Origin: an uncultured Caulobacterales bacterium
GTDB lineage: Bacteria > Pseudomonadota > Alphaproteobacteria > Caulobacterales > Maricaulaceae
DNA length: 7,682 nucleotides
Assembly: GCA_938007945.1 (NCBI GenBank)
Contig: CALLME010000164.1
Span: 1 to 7,682 of the forward strand
Reading direction: 5' to 3'
Shown here: positions 1-6,539 of the stretch, piece by piece
Layout of the letters: each line of letters begins with the position of its first letter
Numbering within the stretch: position 1 is the first letter of the stretch
The notes under the pieces: model-generated
Seen by the model: the letters and a program-made list of their open reading frames with translations, nothing else
Database searches by the model: none
What the model was told of the DNA's origin: nothing
Program-made: the position numbers and the translations under genes

Positions 1-1032
1 CGTTGTAACTTCACCAATCTCTATTGCGGGCCTGATAATTTTATTAGCCAAAATCCGCATTTCGCAAAATCCGCTTTGTCACGATATAGCGTTTATGACT
101 TTATCGACTTAGTCGAGAGCTACGGCATTAAGTGGCACGAAAAAACCAAAGGTCAGCTCTTTTGTGACGGGCGCAGCCAAGAGATTATCGACATGCTTTT
201 GTCTGAATGCGACAAGGCGGGAAATGACATGTGGCTCGATATGGGCGTGAAATCTGTTGTCAAAGTTGGTGACGTTTTTAAGGTTAAAACCGACCATCAC
301 ACAATCACCGCAAACAGCGTCGTGATTGCAACAGGCGGGCCGTCTATTCCCAAAATGGGCGCCTCGCGCTTTGGTTACGATATCGCGCAGCAATTTGGCT
401 TGAACGTGATAGAGCCTGTGCCTGCCCTCGTGCCGCTGACCTTTACCGACCAATTAAAAGCTCCGCTCAAAGCGCTCTCTGGCGTCAGTGTGGAGGCGAA
501 GGTCAGCCATGCCAAAGCCGTGTTTGACGAGGCCATGCTTTTTACCCACCGCGGGCTATCAGGGCCTGCCGTGCTACAAATCAGTAGCTATTGGGAACCA
601 GGCGAGAGTATTACGCTTAACATGGCCCCAGGGCGCGATATCGCCGAGGCTATGAAAAAGGACCGAGTTGAGCGCCCGCGTGTCTCGCCGGCTGTCTGGC
701 TCGGGCAGTTCATTCCTGCGCGTCTTGCAGACTATATCGCGGGTCATGTGAAGGCGACACGCCTTGCCGACCTCTCTGACAAAGCCATATTAAACCTAAG
801 CCTGATGGTGCAAAATTGGACGGTCAAGCCCGCAGGCTCCGAAGGCTTTCGCACGGCAGAAGTGACCAAGGGCGGAGTGGATACAGACGCGATTTCGTCA
901 AAGACAATGGAATGTAAATCTGTCGAGGGGCTTTATTTCATCGGCGAAGTCGTCGACGTGACAGGCCATCTCGGCGGCCATAATTTCCAATGGGCCTGGG
1001 CCAGCGGTGTCGCCGCTGGTTCGTCATGCTAA
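1..1032 (+). CDS. NAD(P)/FAD-dependent oxidoreductase, HI0933/YhiN family (5' end missing)
   Basis: This is the C-terminal part of a flavoprotein of the HI0933/YhiN family, whose physiological substrate is not settled. The frame is open from the first base, and the residues before the first possible internal start (TTG at 76) already match the family (RCNFTNL, then NPHFAKSAL), so the true start lies left of the window and 76 is not the start. Visible family blocks are the HEKTKGQLFCDG segment early on, VIATGGPSIPKMGA (the glycine-rich stretch near the FAD site), EVTKGGVDTDAISSKTM, and the C-terminal GLYFIGEVVDVTGHLGGHNF followed by QWAWASG. About 343 residues are present of a usual 390-420, so only the N-terminal Rossmann GxGxxG part is missing. 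The protein ends in SGVAAGSSC. It converges with the permease gene at 1102, and no terminator is apparent between them. The family call is firm; the function is only at family level. Confidence 0.93.
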   Translation, partial: RCNFTNLYCGPDNFISQNPHFAKSALSRYSVYDFIDLVESYGIKWHEKTKGQLFCDGRSQEIIDMLLSECDKAGNDMWLDMGVKSVVKVGDVFKVKTDHHTITANSVVIATGGPSIPKMGASRFGYDIAQQFGLNVIEPVPALVPLTFTDQLKAPLKALSGVSVEAKVSHAKAVFDEAMLFTHRGLSGPAVLQISSYWEPGESITLNMAPGRDIAEAMKKDRVERPRVSPAVWLGQFIPARLADYIAGHVKATRLADLSDKAILNLSLMVQNWTVKPAGSEGFRTAEVTKGGVDTDAISSKTMECKSVEGLYFIGEVVDVTGHLGGHNFQWAWASGVAAGSSC

Positions 1033-1105
1033 AAGTCTAGCGGCGTCGCGGCTGGCACATCATGTTAAAAAGACGAGCGGTGTGGCGGCTGGAGAAGCGT
1101 GTTAG
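1003..1105 (+). repeat. Three degenerate tandem copies of the flavoprotein gene's 3' end
   Basis: The last ten codons of the flavoprotein gene (1003-1032, SGVAAGSSC-stop) recur at 1039-1068 (SGVAAGTSC-stop) and at 1076-1105 (SGVAAGEAC-stop). By my hand count copies 1 and 2 share 24 of 30 bases, copies 2 and 3 share 22, and copies 1 and 3 share 20. The period is 36 and then 37 bases, so copy 2 is in frame with the gene and copy 3 is shifted by one. A/T-rich linkers separate the copies. All differences in the Ser-Gly-Val-Ala-Ala-Gly and Cys codons fall at third positions. Copy 3 overlaps the stop codon of the opposite-strand permease gene. Copies 2 and 3 lie outside any gene and look like relict gene ends. 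Confidence 0.8.
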
Positions 1106-1923
1106 CTAAAACCGTCATAAAGCAGTTTTATCCCAACCACTACAAGCAGCGCATAAAGCACACGGAAAAAGACTTTCTCATCAATCCGTTTAATGAGCCA
1201 CACCCCAATTAACACACCAATCGGCGCAATGGGAATTAGCACCAATGAAGTCGAAAGGTTGGTTTTATCAAACTGGCCCAGCATAGCGTAGGGGATAAGT
1301 TTCACGGCGTTCACCACTGTAAAAAACATGACAGCCGTACCCGCGTAAATACGTTTCTCCAGTCCCTGCGGAATAGCGTAGGCCTGGAAAGGCGGCCCGC
1401 CTGCATGAGCGATAAAACTGGTAAAGCCCGCAACTGTCCCCGCGAGAAAACCTGCGGGGCGGTGACCTGCCAAACGGCTAAGACCCTCATTATTTAGTAG
1501 AAATTCTTTCGTTAGCGCATAGGCCACAAAACCAAGCGCGATAAGGGCCACTGCGATGCGTACGAAATCTTCATTCACGTATCGCGCCAAAAGCCCGCCA
1601 ATCACAATCCCGATAATCGCGCCAGGCAGTGTCAACATTAAGACGCGCTTATCCCAATGTTTGCGGTAGGCAGACACGCTCGTCCAATCCATCACAATTA
1701 AAATCGGGAGCATAATTCCTGCCGCCTGCACAGGTGAGATTGCGAGCGACATGACAGGCACGGCAAAAATGCCGAGCCCGCCTAGACCCCCTTTTGAAAT
1801 GCCTGTCGTGATGACTGCAAAAACAGCACAGGCCCAAAAAAACGGATCATTAATCAGCACGAAGTCCATAAGGCGTTTTGGGCCAATCACAACGCTTTTC
1901 AAACCCTTAAATTTAGCTATCAT
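1102..1923 (-). CDS. TSUP (TauE/SafE) family membrane permease
   Basis: This is a polytopic inner-membrane protein of the TSUP family, members of which move sulfite, sulfoacetate or other small anions across the membrane. About eight hydrophobic helices can be read (near residues 29-50, 56-78, 94-115, 121-138, 157-175, 194-212, 225-246 and 252-269). Two family signatures are clear: GISKGGLGG at 41-49 in the first repeat and the matching HAGGPP at 173-178 in the second, together with SPVQAAGIMLPIL at 63-75. The Met at 1923 gives 273 residues. A second Met at codon 19 (1867-1869) would give 255, and the sequence from there (MDFVLINDPFF) resembles usual TSUP N-termini, so it may be the real start. 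The Met at 1923 has only a close GAGGG before it. The gene diverges from pxpA, with start codons 6 bp apart, and converges with the flavoprotein gene. Its substrate is unknown; a link to 5-oxoproline metabolism is inferred from position only. Confidence 0.92.
   Translation of the reverse strand: MIAKFKGLKSVVIGPKRLMDFVLINDPFFWACAVFAVITTGISKGGLGGLGIFAVPVMSLAISPVQAAGIMLPILIVMDWTSVSAYRKHWDKRVLMLTLPGAIIGIVIGGLLARYVNEDFVRIAVALIALGFVAYALTKEFLLNNEGLSRLAGHRPAGFLAGTVAGFTSFIAHAGGPPFQAYAIPQGLEKRIYAGTAVMFFTVVNAVKLIPYAMLGQFDKTNLSTSLVLIPIAPIGVLIGVWLIKRIDEKVFFRVLYALLVVVGIKLLYDGFS
1896..1923 (+). promoter_or_regulatory. Possible pxpA promoter, leaderless
   Basis: TTTTCA (1896-1901) and TATCAT (1918-1923) are separated by 16 bp and match the sigma-70 consensus at 4 of 6 and 5 of 6 bases. 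The pxpA ATG begins 7 bases after the -10 box, about where transcription would start, and I see no Shine-Dalgarno sequence before it, so the mRNA could be leaderless. The site lies inside the first codons of the permease gene if that gene starts at 1923, but in free intergenic DNA if it starts at 1869. This is a by-eye match in A/T-rich DNA. Confidence 0.27.
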
Positions 1924-1929
1924 ACCCTC

Positions 1930-2727
1930 ATGAAGACGATTGATCTCAACGCGGATATGGGCGAGGCAGAGGACGCAGACGGCATTGCCTCAGAGCTTGC
2001 CATTTTAAAATTTGTCAGTTCGGCCAGTATTGCCTGCGGGGGGCATCGGGGTGATGCAGACTCTATGGCGCGCGTGAGCGGGGAAGCCATTAGCCAAGGT
2101 GTGCGCATTGGCGCGCACCCGGCCTATCCTGACCGCGAAAATTTTGGTCGCACCTCATTTGTTCTCGGCAAAGATATCTCCGAAGGTGCCCTGCGGGCTG
2201 AACTCGAAAAACAAATTAACGCGCTTAAAGATATTGTCGCTAAGCAAGGGGCACGGATCGGCTACGTAAAACCGCATGGCGCGCTTTATAACGATGCCGT
2301 CAATTCCGCAAAACTTTCGGATATAATGACCGACGTTATTTACCACATTGATCCTAGCTTCGCTTTCATGGGCGCGCCAAATAGCGAGATGGGTCGCGCC
2401 GCCGCGCGACAAGGTCTTAAATTTATCGCGGAAGGCTTTATTGACCGCCGCTATACCGATGACGGTCATTTACAATCTCGCGCAATTGAAGGTGCAGTTA
2501 TTAGAACACATGCCAAGCGCATGGCGCAACTTCACGGCCTTATCACGACAGGCGAAGTTGAAACAGCAGGACAGAATATAATTAAAATTTCCTGTGACAC
2601 TCTTTGTCTTCACAGTGATAGTGCAGGCGCGCTTGAGACGGCCGCCTCTGCGCGAGACTTAATCGAAGCCGCAGACGTGCTCGTATGCGCCGCACCACGT
2701 CCTGCCAATAATAACGCCGCAATTTAG
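1930..2727 (+). CDS. pxpA: 5-oxoprolinase subunit A (LamB/YcsF family)
   Basis: PxpA is one of three subunits of the prokaryotic ATP-dependent 5-oxoprolinase, which opens the 5-oxoproline (pyroglutamate) ring to give glutamate in the cytoplasm. The LamB/YcsF fold is clear along the whole protein. IDLNADMGE opens the protein at 4-12. ACGGHRGD at 36-42 keeps the conserved His and Asp, and GAHPAYPDRENFGR lies at 61-74. YVKPHGALYN is at 112-121, EGFIDRRYTDDGHL at 168-181, and CDTLCLHSD at 222-230 corresponds to the usual cVHGDtp block. At 265 residues it is slightly longer than the common ~250, because of a short Asn/Ala tail. The start at 1930 puts the conserved block immediately after MKT, as in relatives. 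It heads pxpABC, with pxpB 9 bp downstream. No frameshift or missing key residue is seen. Confidence 0.96.
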   Translation: MKTIDLNADMGEAEDADGIASELAILKFVSSASIACGGHRGDADSMARVSGEAISQGVRIGAHPAYPDRENFGRTSFVLGKDISEGALRAELEKQINALKDIVAKQGARIGYVKPHGALYNDAVNSAKLSDIMTDVIYHIDPSFAFMGAPNSEMGRAAARQGLKFIAEGFIDRRYTDDGHLQSRAIEGAVIRTHAKRMAQLHGLITTGEVETAGQNIIKISCDTLCLHSDSAGALETAASARDLIEAADVLVCAAPRPANNNAAI

Positions 2728-2736
2728 GTTGAACTC

Positions 2737-3465
2737 ATGGTCAAAAAAATACTGGGTAAGGACAGCTTACCCAAACCGACAATTCAGCCTTATGGCGATA
2801 GTGCAATCTCACTCAACTATGGTTGCGAGGGTTATAATGACGATATTAATACAGCCGTCCTCGCGCTTGCCACTCAATTACGCGGCACGGGGGATTGGGA
2901 AGATGTGGTAAGTGCTTATGACAGCCTCGTTGCGCGTTTTAATCCCGCACTCATATCGCTAGACCAAGCTCTTAAGACTATTACAGCAGCGGCAGAACGC
3001 CTTCAGAAAATCCCACCGCAATTACCTGCGCCACATACAATTGATATTCCTGTCTACTACGGCGGCAAAGAAGGCCCTGACATAGAGCGCATTGCCAAAA
3101 CCAGCGGCTATTCAATCGATAAAGTCATCAAGACACATAGCCAGCAGCCTTATAAAATATGCATGATGGGGTTTTTGCCAGGTTTCACATTTCTGTCTGA
3201 AACCCCCAAAGCTCTGCACCATGCGCGCCACACCAGCCCGCGCTTGTCTGTGCCCGCAGGCTCTATCGGGATTGCAGGCTGGCAGACGGGGCTTTACGGG
3301 CTCGATTCACCTGGGGGATGGCAAATAATAGGTCGCACGCCGCTCAAAATATTTGATGCGGAGCGCGACACCCCCTTCCTTTGGCAGGCTGGCGATTATG
3401 TCCGCTTTGTACCGCAAAAGGGTGAGTTTCCACACGCCAAGCAAGATGTGGAGACGCAGCCATGA
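2737..3465 (+). CDS. pxpB: 5-oxoprolinase subunit B (KipI-like)
   Basis: PxpB pairs with PxpC to form the part of 5-oxoprolinase thought to activate the substrate with ATP. The Bacillus relative KipI was first described as an inhibitor of the sporulation kinase KinA. Family blocks run in order: YGDSAISLNYG at 19-29, a domain ending VVSAYDSLVARFNP at 57-70, IPVYYGG at 104-110 followed by GPDIERIA, then MMGFLPGFTFL at 143-153, PRLSVPAGSIGIAGWQTGLY at 168-187, and SPGGWQIIGRTPL at 191-203. At 242 residues it is of normal size. The first dozen residues (MVKKILGKDSLP) precede the conserved region and carry a strong hairpin in the DNA. An AGG lies 8 bases before the ATG. The TGA overlaps the pxpC ATG as ATGA, so B and C are probably translationally coupled, which suits a 1:1 complex. 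Confidence 0.95.
   Translation: MVKKILGKDSLPKPTIQPYGDSAISLNYGCEGYNDDINTAVLALATQLRGTGDWEDVVSAYDSLVARFNPALISLDQALKTITAAAERLQKIPPQLPAPHTIDIPVYYGGKEGPDIERIAKTSGYSIDKVIKTHSQQPYKICMMGFLPGFTFLSETPKALHHARHTSPRLSVPAGSIGIAGWQTGLYGLDSPGGWQIIGRTPLKIFDAERDTPFLWQAGDYVRFVPQKGEFPHAKQDVETQP
2743..2773 (-). terminator. Hairpin in the 5' end of pxpB; intrinsic-terminator shape on the minus strand
   Basis: TGGGTAAG (2753-2760) and CTTACCCA (2766-2773) form a perfect 8-bp stem with a 5-base GACAG loop. Just upstream on the plus strand is a run of seven A's (2743-2749). Read on the minus strand this gives stem, GTA, then seven T's, which is the layout of a Rho-independent terminator acting on antisense transcription. 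On the plus strand no T run follows, so pxpABC transcription should not end here. The stem lies in codons 6-13 of pxpB, before the conserved domain. The structure is plainly visible; the function is inferred. Confidence 0.45.
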
Positions 3466-4394
3466 TGAGAATATTGAACGGCGGCACCTCCACAACCCTT
3501 CAAGATGCAGGTCGGCCTGGCTATCGCCATTTGGGCATTCCTGCAGGCGGGGCGGCAGATAAGTTAAATTTCGCGCTCGCAAATTATCTTGTTGGAAATC
3601 CCTGGAACACGCCTGCGCTAGAATGCACCCTCGGCGGACTACATGCGCGCTTTGAACGCGATACCGTCATTGCGCTTGCTGGCGCGGAAATGTGGGCGCA
3701 AATTAACGGCCAGAACCTACCCAACTTTACCGCCGTCCCCGTCAAAGCCGGCGACATCCTCACGCTCAGCTTTGCGCGTCACGGTGTGCGCAGTTATTTG
3801 GCAGTTGCAGGCGGGCTATCAGGACAAGAAGATTTTGGCTCTGTCTCGACCTACACGCTCGCGGCGCTTGGCGGTGTGGAAGGCCGCGCCCTGCAAGCGG
3901 GGGACAACTTTGCGCTCTCCGAGCCTATTGGCGAGCGGCAAAAAATCCCGTCAGGGCTCGTCCCTTATTTGTCATCTCATGTGATCCTCCGCGCGCGGCC
4001 CGCCCCAGAGTTTGAACAACTCACAGCTGAATCACGGCGTCATCTTTTCGTCAACGCCTATGCGGCTAGCCCGCAGACAGACCGTATGGGTGCGCGGCTT
4101 CGCGGCAATAAAATTGCGCTCGCCCATAATGTCTCAATGATTAGCGCGCCACTTCTGCCGGGCACATTACAACTCCCGCCTGACGGCAAGCCGATTTTAG
4201 CGTTGGTAGATGGGCACTGCACAGGTGGCTATGCGCGCTGCCTGCAGGTTATTCGCGCCGACCTCTGGCAACTTGGTCAGATTGGGCCAGGTACGCGGGT
4301 GAGTTTTCGGCGCTGTTTTATTGGCGAGGATGAACGCGCGCTTGCCCACCGCAATAGTTTCTATGGCGGGCTCATGGACGGCTTTTCGTTTTAA
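3462..4394 (+). CDS. pxpC: 5-oxoprolinase subunit C (KipA-like, biotin-dependent carboxylase-like domain)
   Basis: PxpC is the third subunit of 5-oxoprolinase; its fold resembles the allophanate hydrolase subunit 2/urea carboxylase module. Blocks are GTSTTLQDAGRPGYRHLGIP at 8-27 with GGAAD just after, a LECTLGGLHARF segment at 53-64, ALAGAE at 71-76, YLAVAGGL at 112-119, RPAPEF at 179-184, SPQTDRMGARLRGNKI at 203-218, and GTLQLPPDGKPILALVDG at 234-251 with TGGYARC at 254-260. The length, 310 residues, is typical. One departure is DGHCTGGY, where most relatives I recall read D-x-Q-T-T-G-G-Y. Two Met codons stand at the start (3462 and 3465); the first gives the ATGA overlap with pxpB and is preferred. 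The stop is 1 bp from that of the convergent dut gene, leaving no room for a terminator. Confidence 0.95.
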   Translation: MMRILNGGTSTTLQDAGRPGYRHLGIPAGGAADKLNFALANYLVGNPWNTPALECTLGGLHARFERDTVIALAGAEMWAQINGQNLPNFTAVPVKAGDILTLSFARHGVRSYLAVAGGLSGQEDFGSVSTYTLAALGGVEGRALQAGDNFALSEPIGERQKIPSGLVPYLSSHVILRARPAPEFEQLTAESRRHLFVNAYAASPQTDRMGARLRGNKIALAHNVSMISAPLLPGTLQLPPDGKPILALVDGHCTGGYARCLQVIRADLWQLGQIGPGTRVSFRRCFIGEDERALAHRNSFYGGLMDGFSF

Positions 4395-4395
4395 A

Positions 4396-4851
4396 TTATT
4401 TAACGCCTGTACTGCCAAATCCGCCTGCTCCACGTACCGTTTCAGAGAGTGTCTCCACCGCTTTAAATGTCGGCTGGGTAATCGGGGCAATCACCATTTG
4501 GGCAATGCGCTCCCCGCGGTTGATGGTGAACGGCTCCGCGCCGTGATTAATCAAAAGCACTTTGACTTCACCGCGGTAATCCGCATCAATAGTGCCGGGC
4601 GTATTTAGACAGGTGACGCCGTGCTTATAAGCCAGTCCCGAACGCGGGCGAATTTGCGCCTCATATCCATTAGGTAGCGCCATGGCAAATCCTGTAGGCA
4701 CGAGGGCGCGTTCTTGCGGGGCTAACGTCATAGGTTTGTCCTCACTGACGGCTGCGCGAAGATCTGCCCCCGCAGCGAGATCTGTTTCATAGGCTGGCAG
4801 CTGTAAATCACCAAAATGCGGCATAGTTTTAAACTCAACAGTCAGGGTCAT
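4396..4851 (-). CDS. dut: Deoxyuridine 5'-triphosphate nucleotidohydrolase (dUTPase)
   Basis: Dut hydrolyses dUTP to dUMP and pyrophosphate, which keeps uracil out of DNA and provides the precursor of dTMP. All five motifs of the trimeric dUTPase family are present: AGADLRAA (27-34), RPRSGLA (68-74), [20 protein letters not shown] (83-102) with the catalytic Asp89 and the uracil-stacking Tyr92, [10 protein letters not shown] (112-121), and the C-terminal lid [10 protein letters not shown] (140-149). At 151 residues it is full length. It is the last gene of a coaBC–hypothetical–dut run and starts 8 bp after the preceding gene, with a weak ribosome-binding site. Downstream it meets pxpC tail to tail with no visible terminator. 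Confidence 0.97.
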   Translation of the reverse strand: MTLTVEFKTMPHFGDLQLPAYETDLAAGADLRAAVSEDKPMTLAPQERALVPTGFAMALPNGYEAQIRPRSGLAYKHGVTCLNTPGTIDADYRGEVKVLLINHGAEPFTINRGERIAQMVIAPITQPTFKAVETLSETVRGAGGFGSTGVK

Positions 4852-4859
4852 ATCAGGCT

Positions 4860-5318
4860 CTATTTAATGAATTTTTGAAAATTAAAAATCTCAAGCGTGT
4901 CGCGCAATTTTTTCTCATCCTCAGGGGATAAGGACGGCCCAGAATACTCAGCTTTAAAATCTGCCCCCGCATCATAGAGCGTCAGCAGACCAGACATGCT
5001 GCTATCAAAATCTTGCGATAGCGACAGCGGTAAGCCCGTCTTGAGCAGCGGCAGATCGCGCATCGTCGGAACGAGGTTTTCTCTTTGACACATCACGGCA
5101 CGAATGGGCAGCTCTCCAAACATCGTCATATGGCCATCATTATTGCCGTCATAAACGCTCTCTAAAAACGCGTCCGCATCCGCAAATTGTCCGTCCTCGA
5201 CCCCACCGTCATTTGGCATAAGCACAATTTCGCAGCTGGTATTCGCCTCTTGCGCAATGGCGAGAGCGGGGCACATCAAGGCCATTAAAATACCCGTCGT
5301 GATACGTTTTACGCTCAT
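4860..5318 (-). CDS. Small secreted protein of unknown function
   Basis: I do not recognise a characterised family. The first 22 residues form a Sec signal peptide: VKR, a hydrophobic stretch with [13 protein letters not shown], and a likely cut after AIA before QEANTS. No proper lipobox surrounds the Cys at 16, so the product is probably a free periplasmic protein. The mature chain of about 130 residues has two cysteines (29 and 77) that could form a disulfide. Residues 57-64, DGNNDGHM, look like the start of an EF-hand calcium loop after a short helix-like stretch (ADAFLESV), but the acidic residue expected at loop position 12 is off by one (Glu69). An acidic SPEDEKKL helix lies near the C-terminus. 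The start overlaps the coaBC stop as ATGA, indicating coupled translation, and dut follows 8 bp later. The open frame, signal peptide and tight packing support a real gene. Confidence 0.8.
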   Translation of the reverse strand: MSVKRITTGILMALMCPALAIAQEANTSCEIVLMPNDGGVEDGQFADADAFLESVYDGNNDGHMTMFGELPIRAVMCQRENLVPTMRDLPLLKTGLPLSLSQDFDSSMSGLLTLYDAGADFKAEYSGPSLSPEDEKKLRDTLEIFNFQKFIK

Positions 5319-6523
5319 GCTTTATCCTCAAAATAGGTGGCAATTGTCAGTGCCAGTTTTTTCGCTGCCTTGTGTTTTGTCATGCGCGGCCAAGCCTGTT
5401 CACCGCTTTTGCTCACGATTATCATAGCGTTTTCATCCCCACCCATGACGTCACCTGACACGTCATTGGCAACAATCATATCGCAATTTTTCTTGGTAAG
5501 CTTCGCTTTGGCGTGAGCGATAACATTATCCGTTTCGGCCGCAAAACCAATAATAAGGGCGGGGCGATTCTTTGATTCTGAGATAATCGCTAGAATATCA
5601 GGGTTCTCTGCAAGGATAAGTTCAGGTAGCCCATGCTTATCTTTTTTAATCTTTTTATGGCCTGCGCCTTTGACATGCCAGTCTGCCACGGCGGCGACAC
5701 CAATAAATATATCAGCGGGCAAAGTCGACTCGCACGCGGTGAGCATGTCGCGCGCAGTTTCGACGTTCACTATTTTTACCCCAACAGGCGCGGGCAGAGC
5801 AGTTGGGCCAGAAACTAATGTGACGTCTGCGCCAAGAGCGCGCAGCGCACTCACAATAGCGTAGCCTTGCTTGCCAGAACTGTGATTTGAAAGATAACGC
5901 ACGGGATCAATCGGCTCGCGCGTCGGGCCCGCCGTTATGAGCGCGTGACGCCCTTTTAGCGGTTGCGGCGCATCCAAACTTTGGTTGCCCAATAAAAGAT
6001 TTTCAATAGCATCTGCAATCGCCTCAGGCTCACTCATGCGGCCAAACCCAAATTCGCCGCAAGCCATTTCGCCCGCATCAGGACCCAAAATATATTGACC
6101 CTCGTTTTTCAGGGTTTGCACATTACGCTGCGTCGCGGGGGCCTCCCACATACGCACATTCATAGCGGGCACAAAGAGGACGCGTTTATCGGTGGCGAGC
6201 AGAGTTGTGCTGGCAAGATCATTAGCAATACCGTGCGCGGCTTTGGCCATCAGGTCAGCTGTGGCAGGCGCAACAACGACTAGGTCAGCGCTACGCGAGA
6301 GCTCAATATGACCCATCTCTGATTCAGCTGTTAGGTCCCAGAGGTCAGAGAAAACACGCTCACCAGAGAGGGAGCCCGCAGATAAAGGCGTCACGAATTC
6401 AGACCCGCCGCGCGTTAAAATGACCCGCGTGGCTATCCCGCGCTTGGCAAGGAGCCGAATTAAAAACAGTGATTTATAGGCCGCGATACCGCCGCCAATA
6501 ATCAATAAAACACGTTTATCCAT
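5315..6523 (-). CDS. coaBC: Bifunctional phosphopantothenoylcysteine decarboxylase / phosphopantothenate–cysteine ligase
   Basis: CoaBC catalyses two consecutive steps of coenzyme A synthesis: joining cysteine to 4'-phosphopantothenate (CoaB) and decarboxylating the product to 4'-phosphopantetheine (CoaC, FMN-dependent). The N-terminal CoaC domain (about 1-180) shows GGGIAAYKS at 10-18, GHIELSR at 71-77 with the catalytic His72, PAMNVRMW at 119-126, and ACGEFGFGRM at 154-163 with the catalytic Cys155. The CoaB domain (about 188-402) shows ITAGPTREPIDPVRYLSNHS at 196-215 with Asn213, AAVADW at 277-282, KIKK at 291-294 and GFAAETDN at 326-333, then DMIVANDVS at 348-356. At 402 residues it is of normal size and intact. 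The start at 6523 sits just after an AAGGCGGT ribosome-binding site that lies in a short inverted repeat. The stop overlaps the next start by 4 bp. Confidence 0.97.
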   Translation of the reverse strand: MDKRVLLIIGGGIAAYKSLFLIRLLAKRGIATRVILTRGGSEFVTPLSAGSLSGERVFSDLWDLTAESEMGHIELSRSADLVVVAPATADLMAKAAHGIANDLASTTLLATDKRVLFVPAMNVRMWEAPATQRNVQTLKNEGQYILGPDAGEMACGEFGFGRMSEPEAIADAIENLLLGNQSLDAPQPLKGRHALITAGPTREPIDPVRYLSNHSSGKQGYAIVSALRALGADVTLVSGPTALPAPVGVKIVNVETARDMLTACESTLPADIFIGVAAVADWHVKGAGHKKIKKDKHGLPELILAENPDILAIISESKNRPALIIGFAAETDNVIAHAKAKLTKKNCDMIVANDVSGDVMGGDENAMIIVSKSGEQAWPRMTKHKAAKKLALTIATYFEDKA

Positions 6524-6525
6524 AC

Positions 6526-6539
6526 CGCCTTATAGGGCG
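6526..6539 (-). promoter_or_regulatory. Inverted repeat over the coaBC ribosome-binding site
   Basis: On the minus strand CGCC, CTATAA and GGCG form a 4-bp G/C stem whose 3' arm overlaps the AAGGCG ribosome-binding sequence a few bases before the coaBC ATG. Extra inner pairing is possible if one G·U is allowed. In mRNA it could partly hide the ribosome-binding site; in DNA it could be a small operator. The stem is short and may be chance. Confidence 0.25.

Noticed and set aside
76..78. TTG as the start of the flavoprotein gene
   Set aside because: Residues encoded upstream, from base 1, match the family, so the gene runs in from beyond the window and this codon is internal.
1438..1459. CCCCGC/GCGGGG inverted repeat with a 10-base loop as a terminator
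   Set aside because: It lies in the middle of the permease gene in well-conserved coding sequence, has no following T run on either strand, and is probably a result of codon content.
2155..2469. 104-codon minus-strand open frame inside pxpA
   Set aside because: It is a shadow of a strongly conserved gene on the other strand and shows no domain, signal or ribosome-binding evidence.
4386..4402. TTAAAT-T-ATTTAA palindrome between pxpC and dut as a bidirectional terminator
   Set aside because: The arms contain only A and T with a single-base centre, so no stable RNA hairpin would form.
4197..4490. Minus-strand frame across the pxpC–dut junction
   Set aside because: It overlaps the ends of two well-supported genes in the wrong frame and encodes no recognisable motif.
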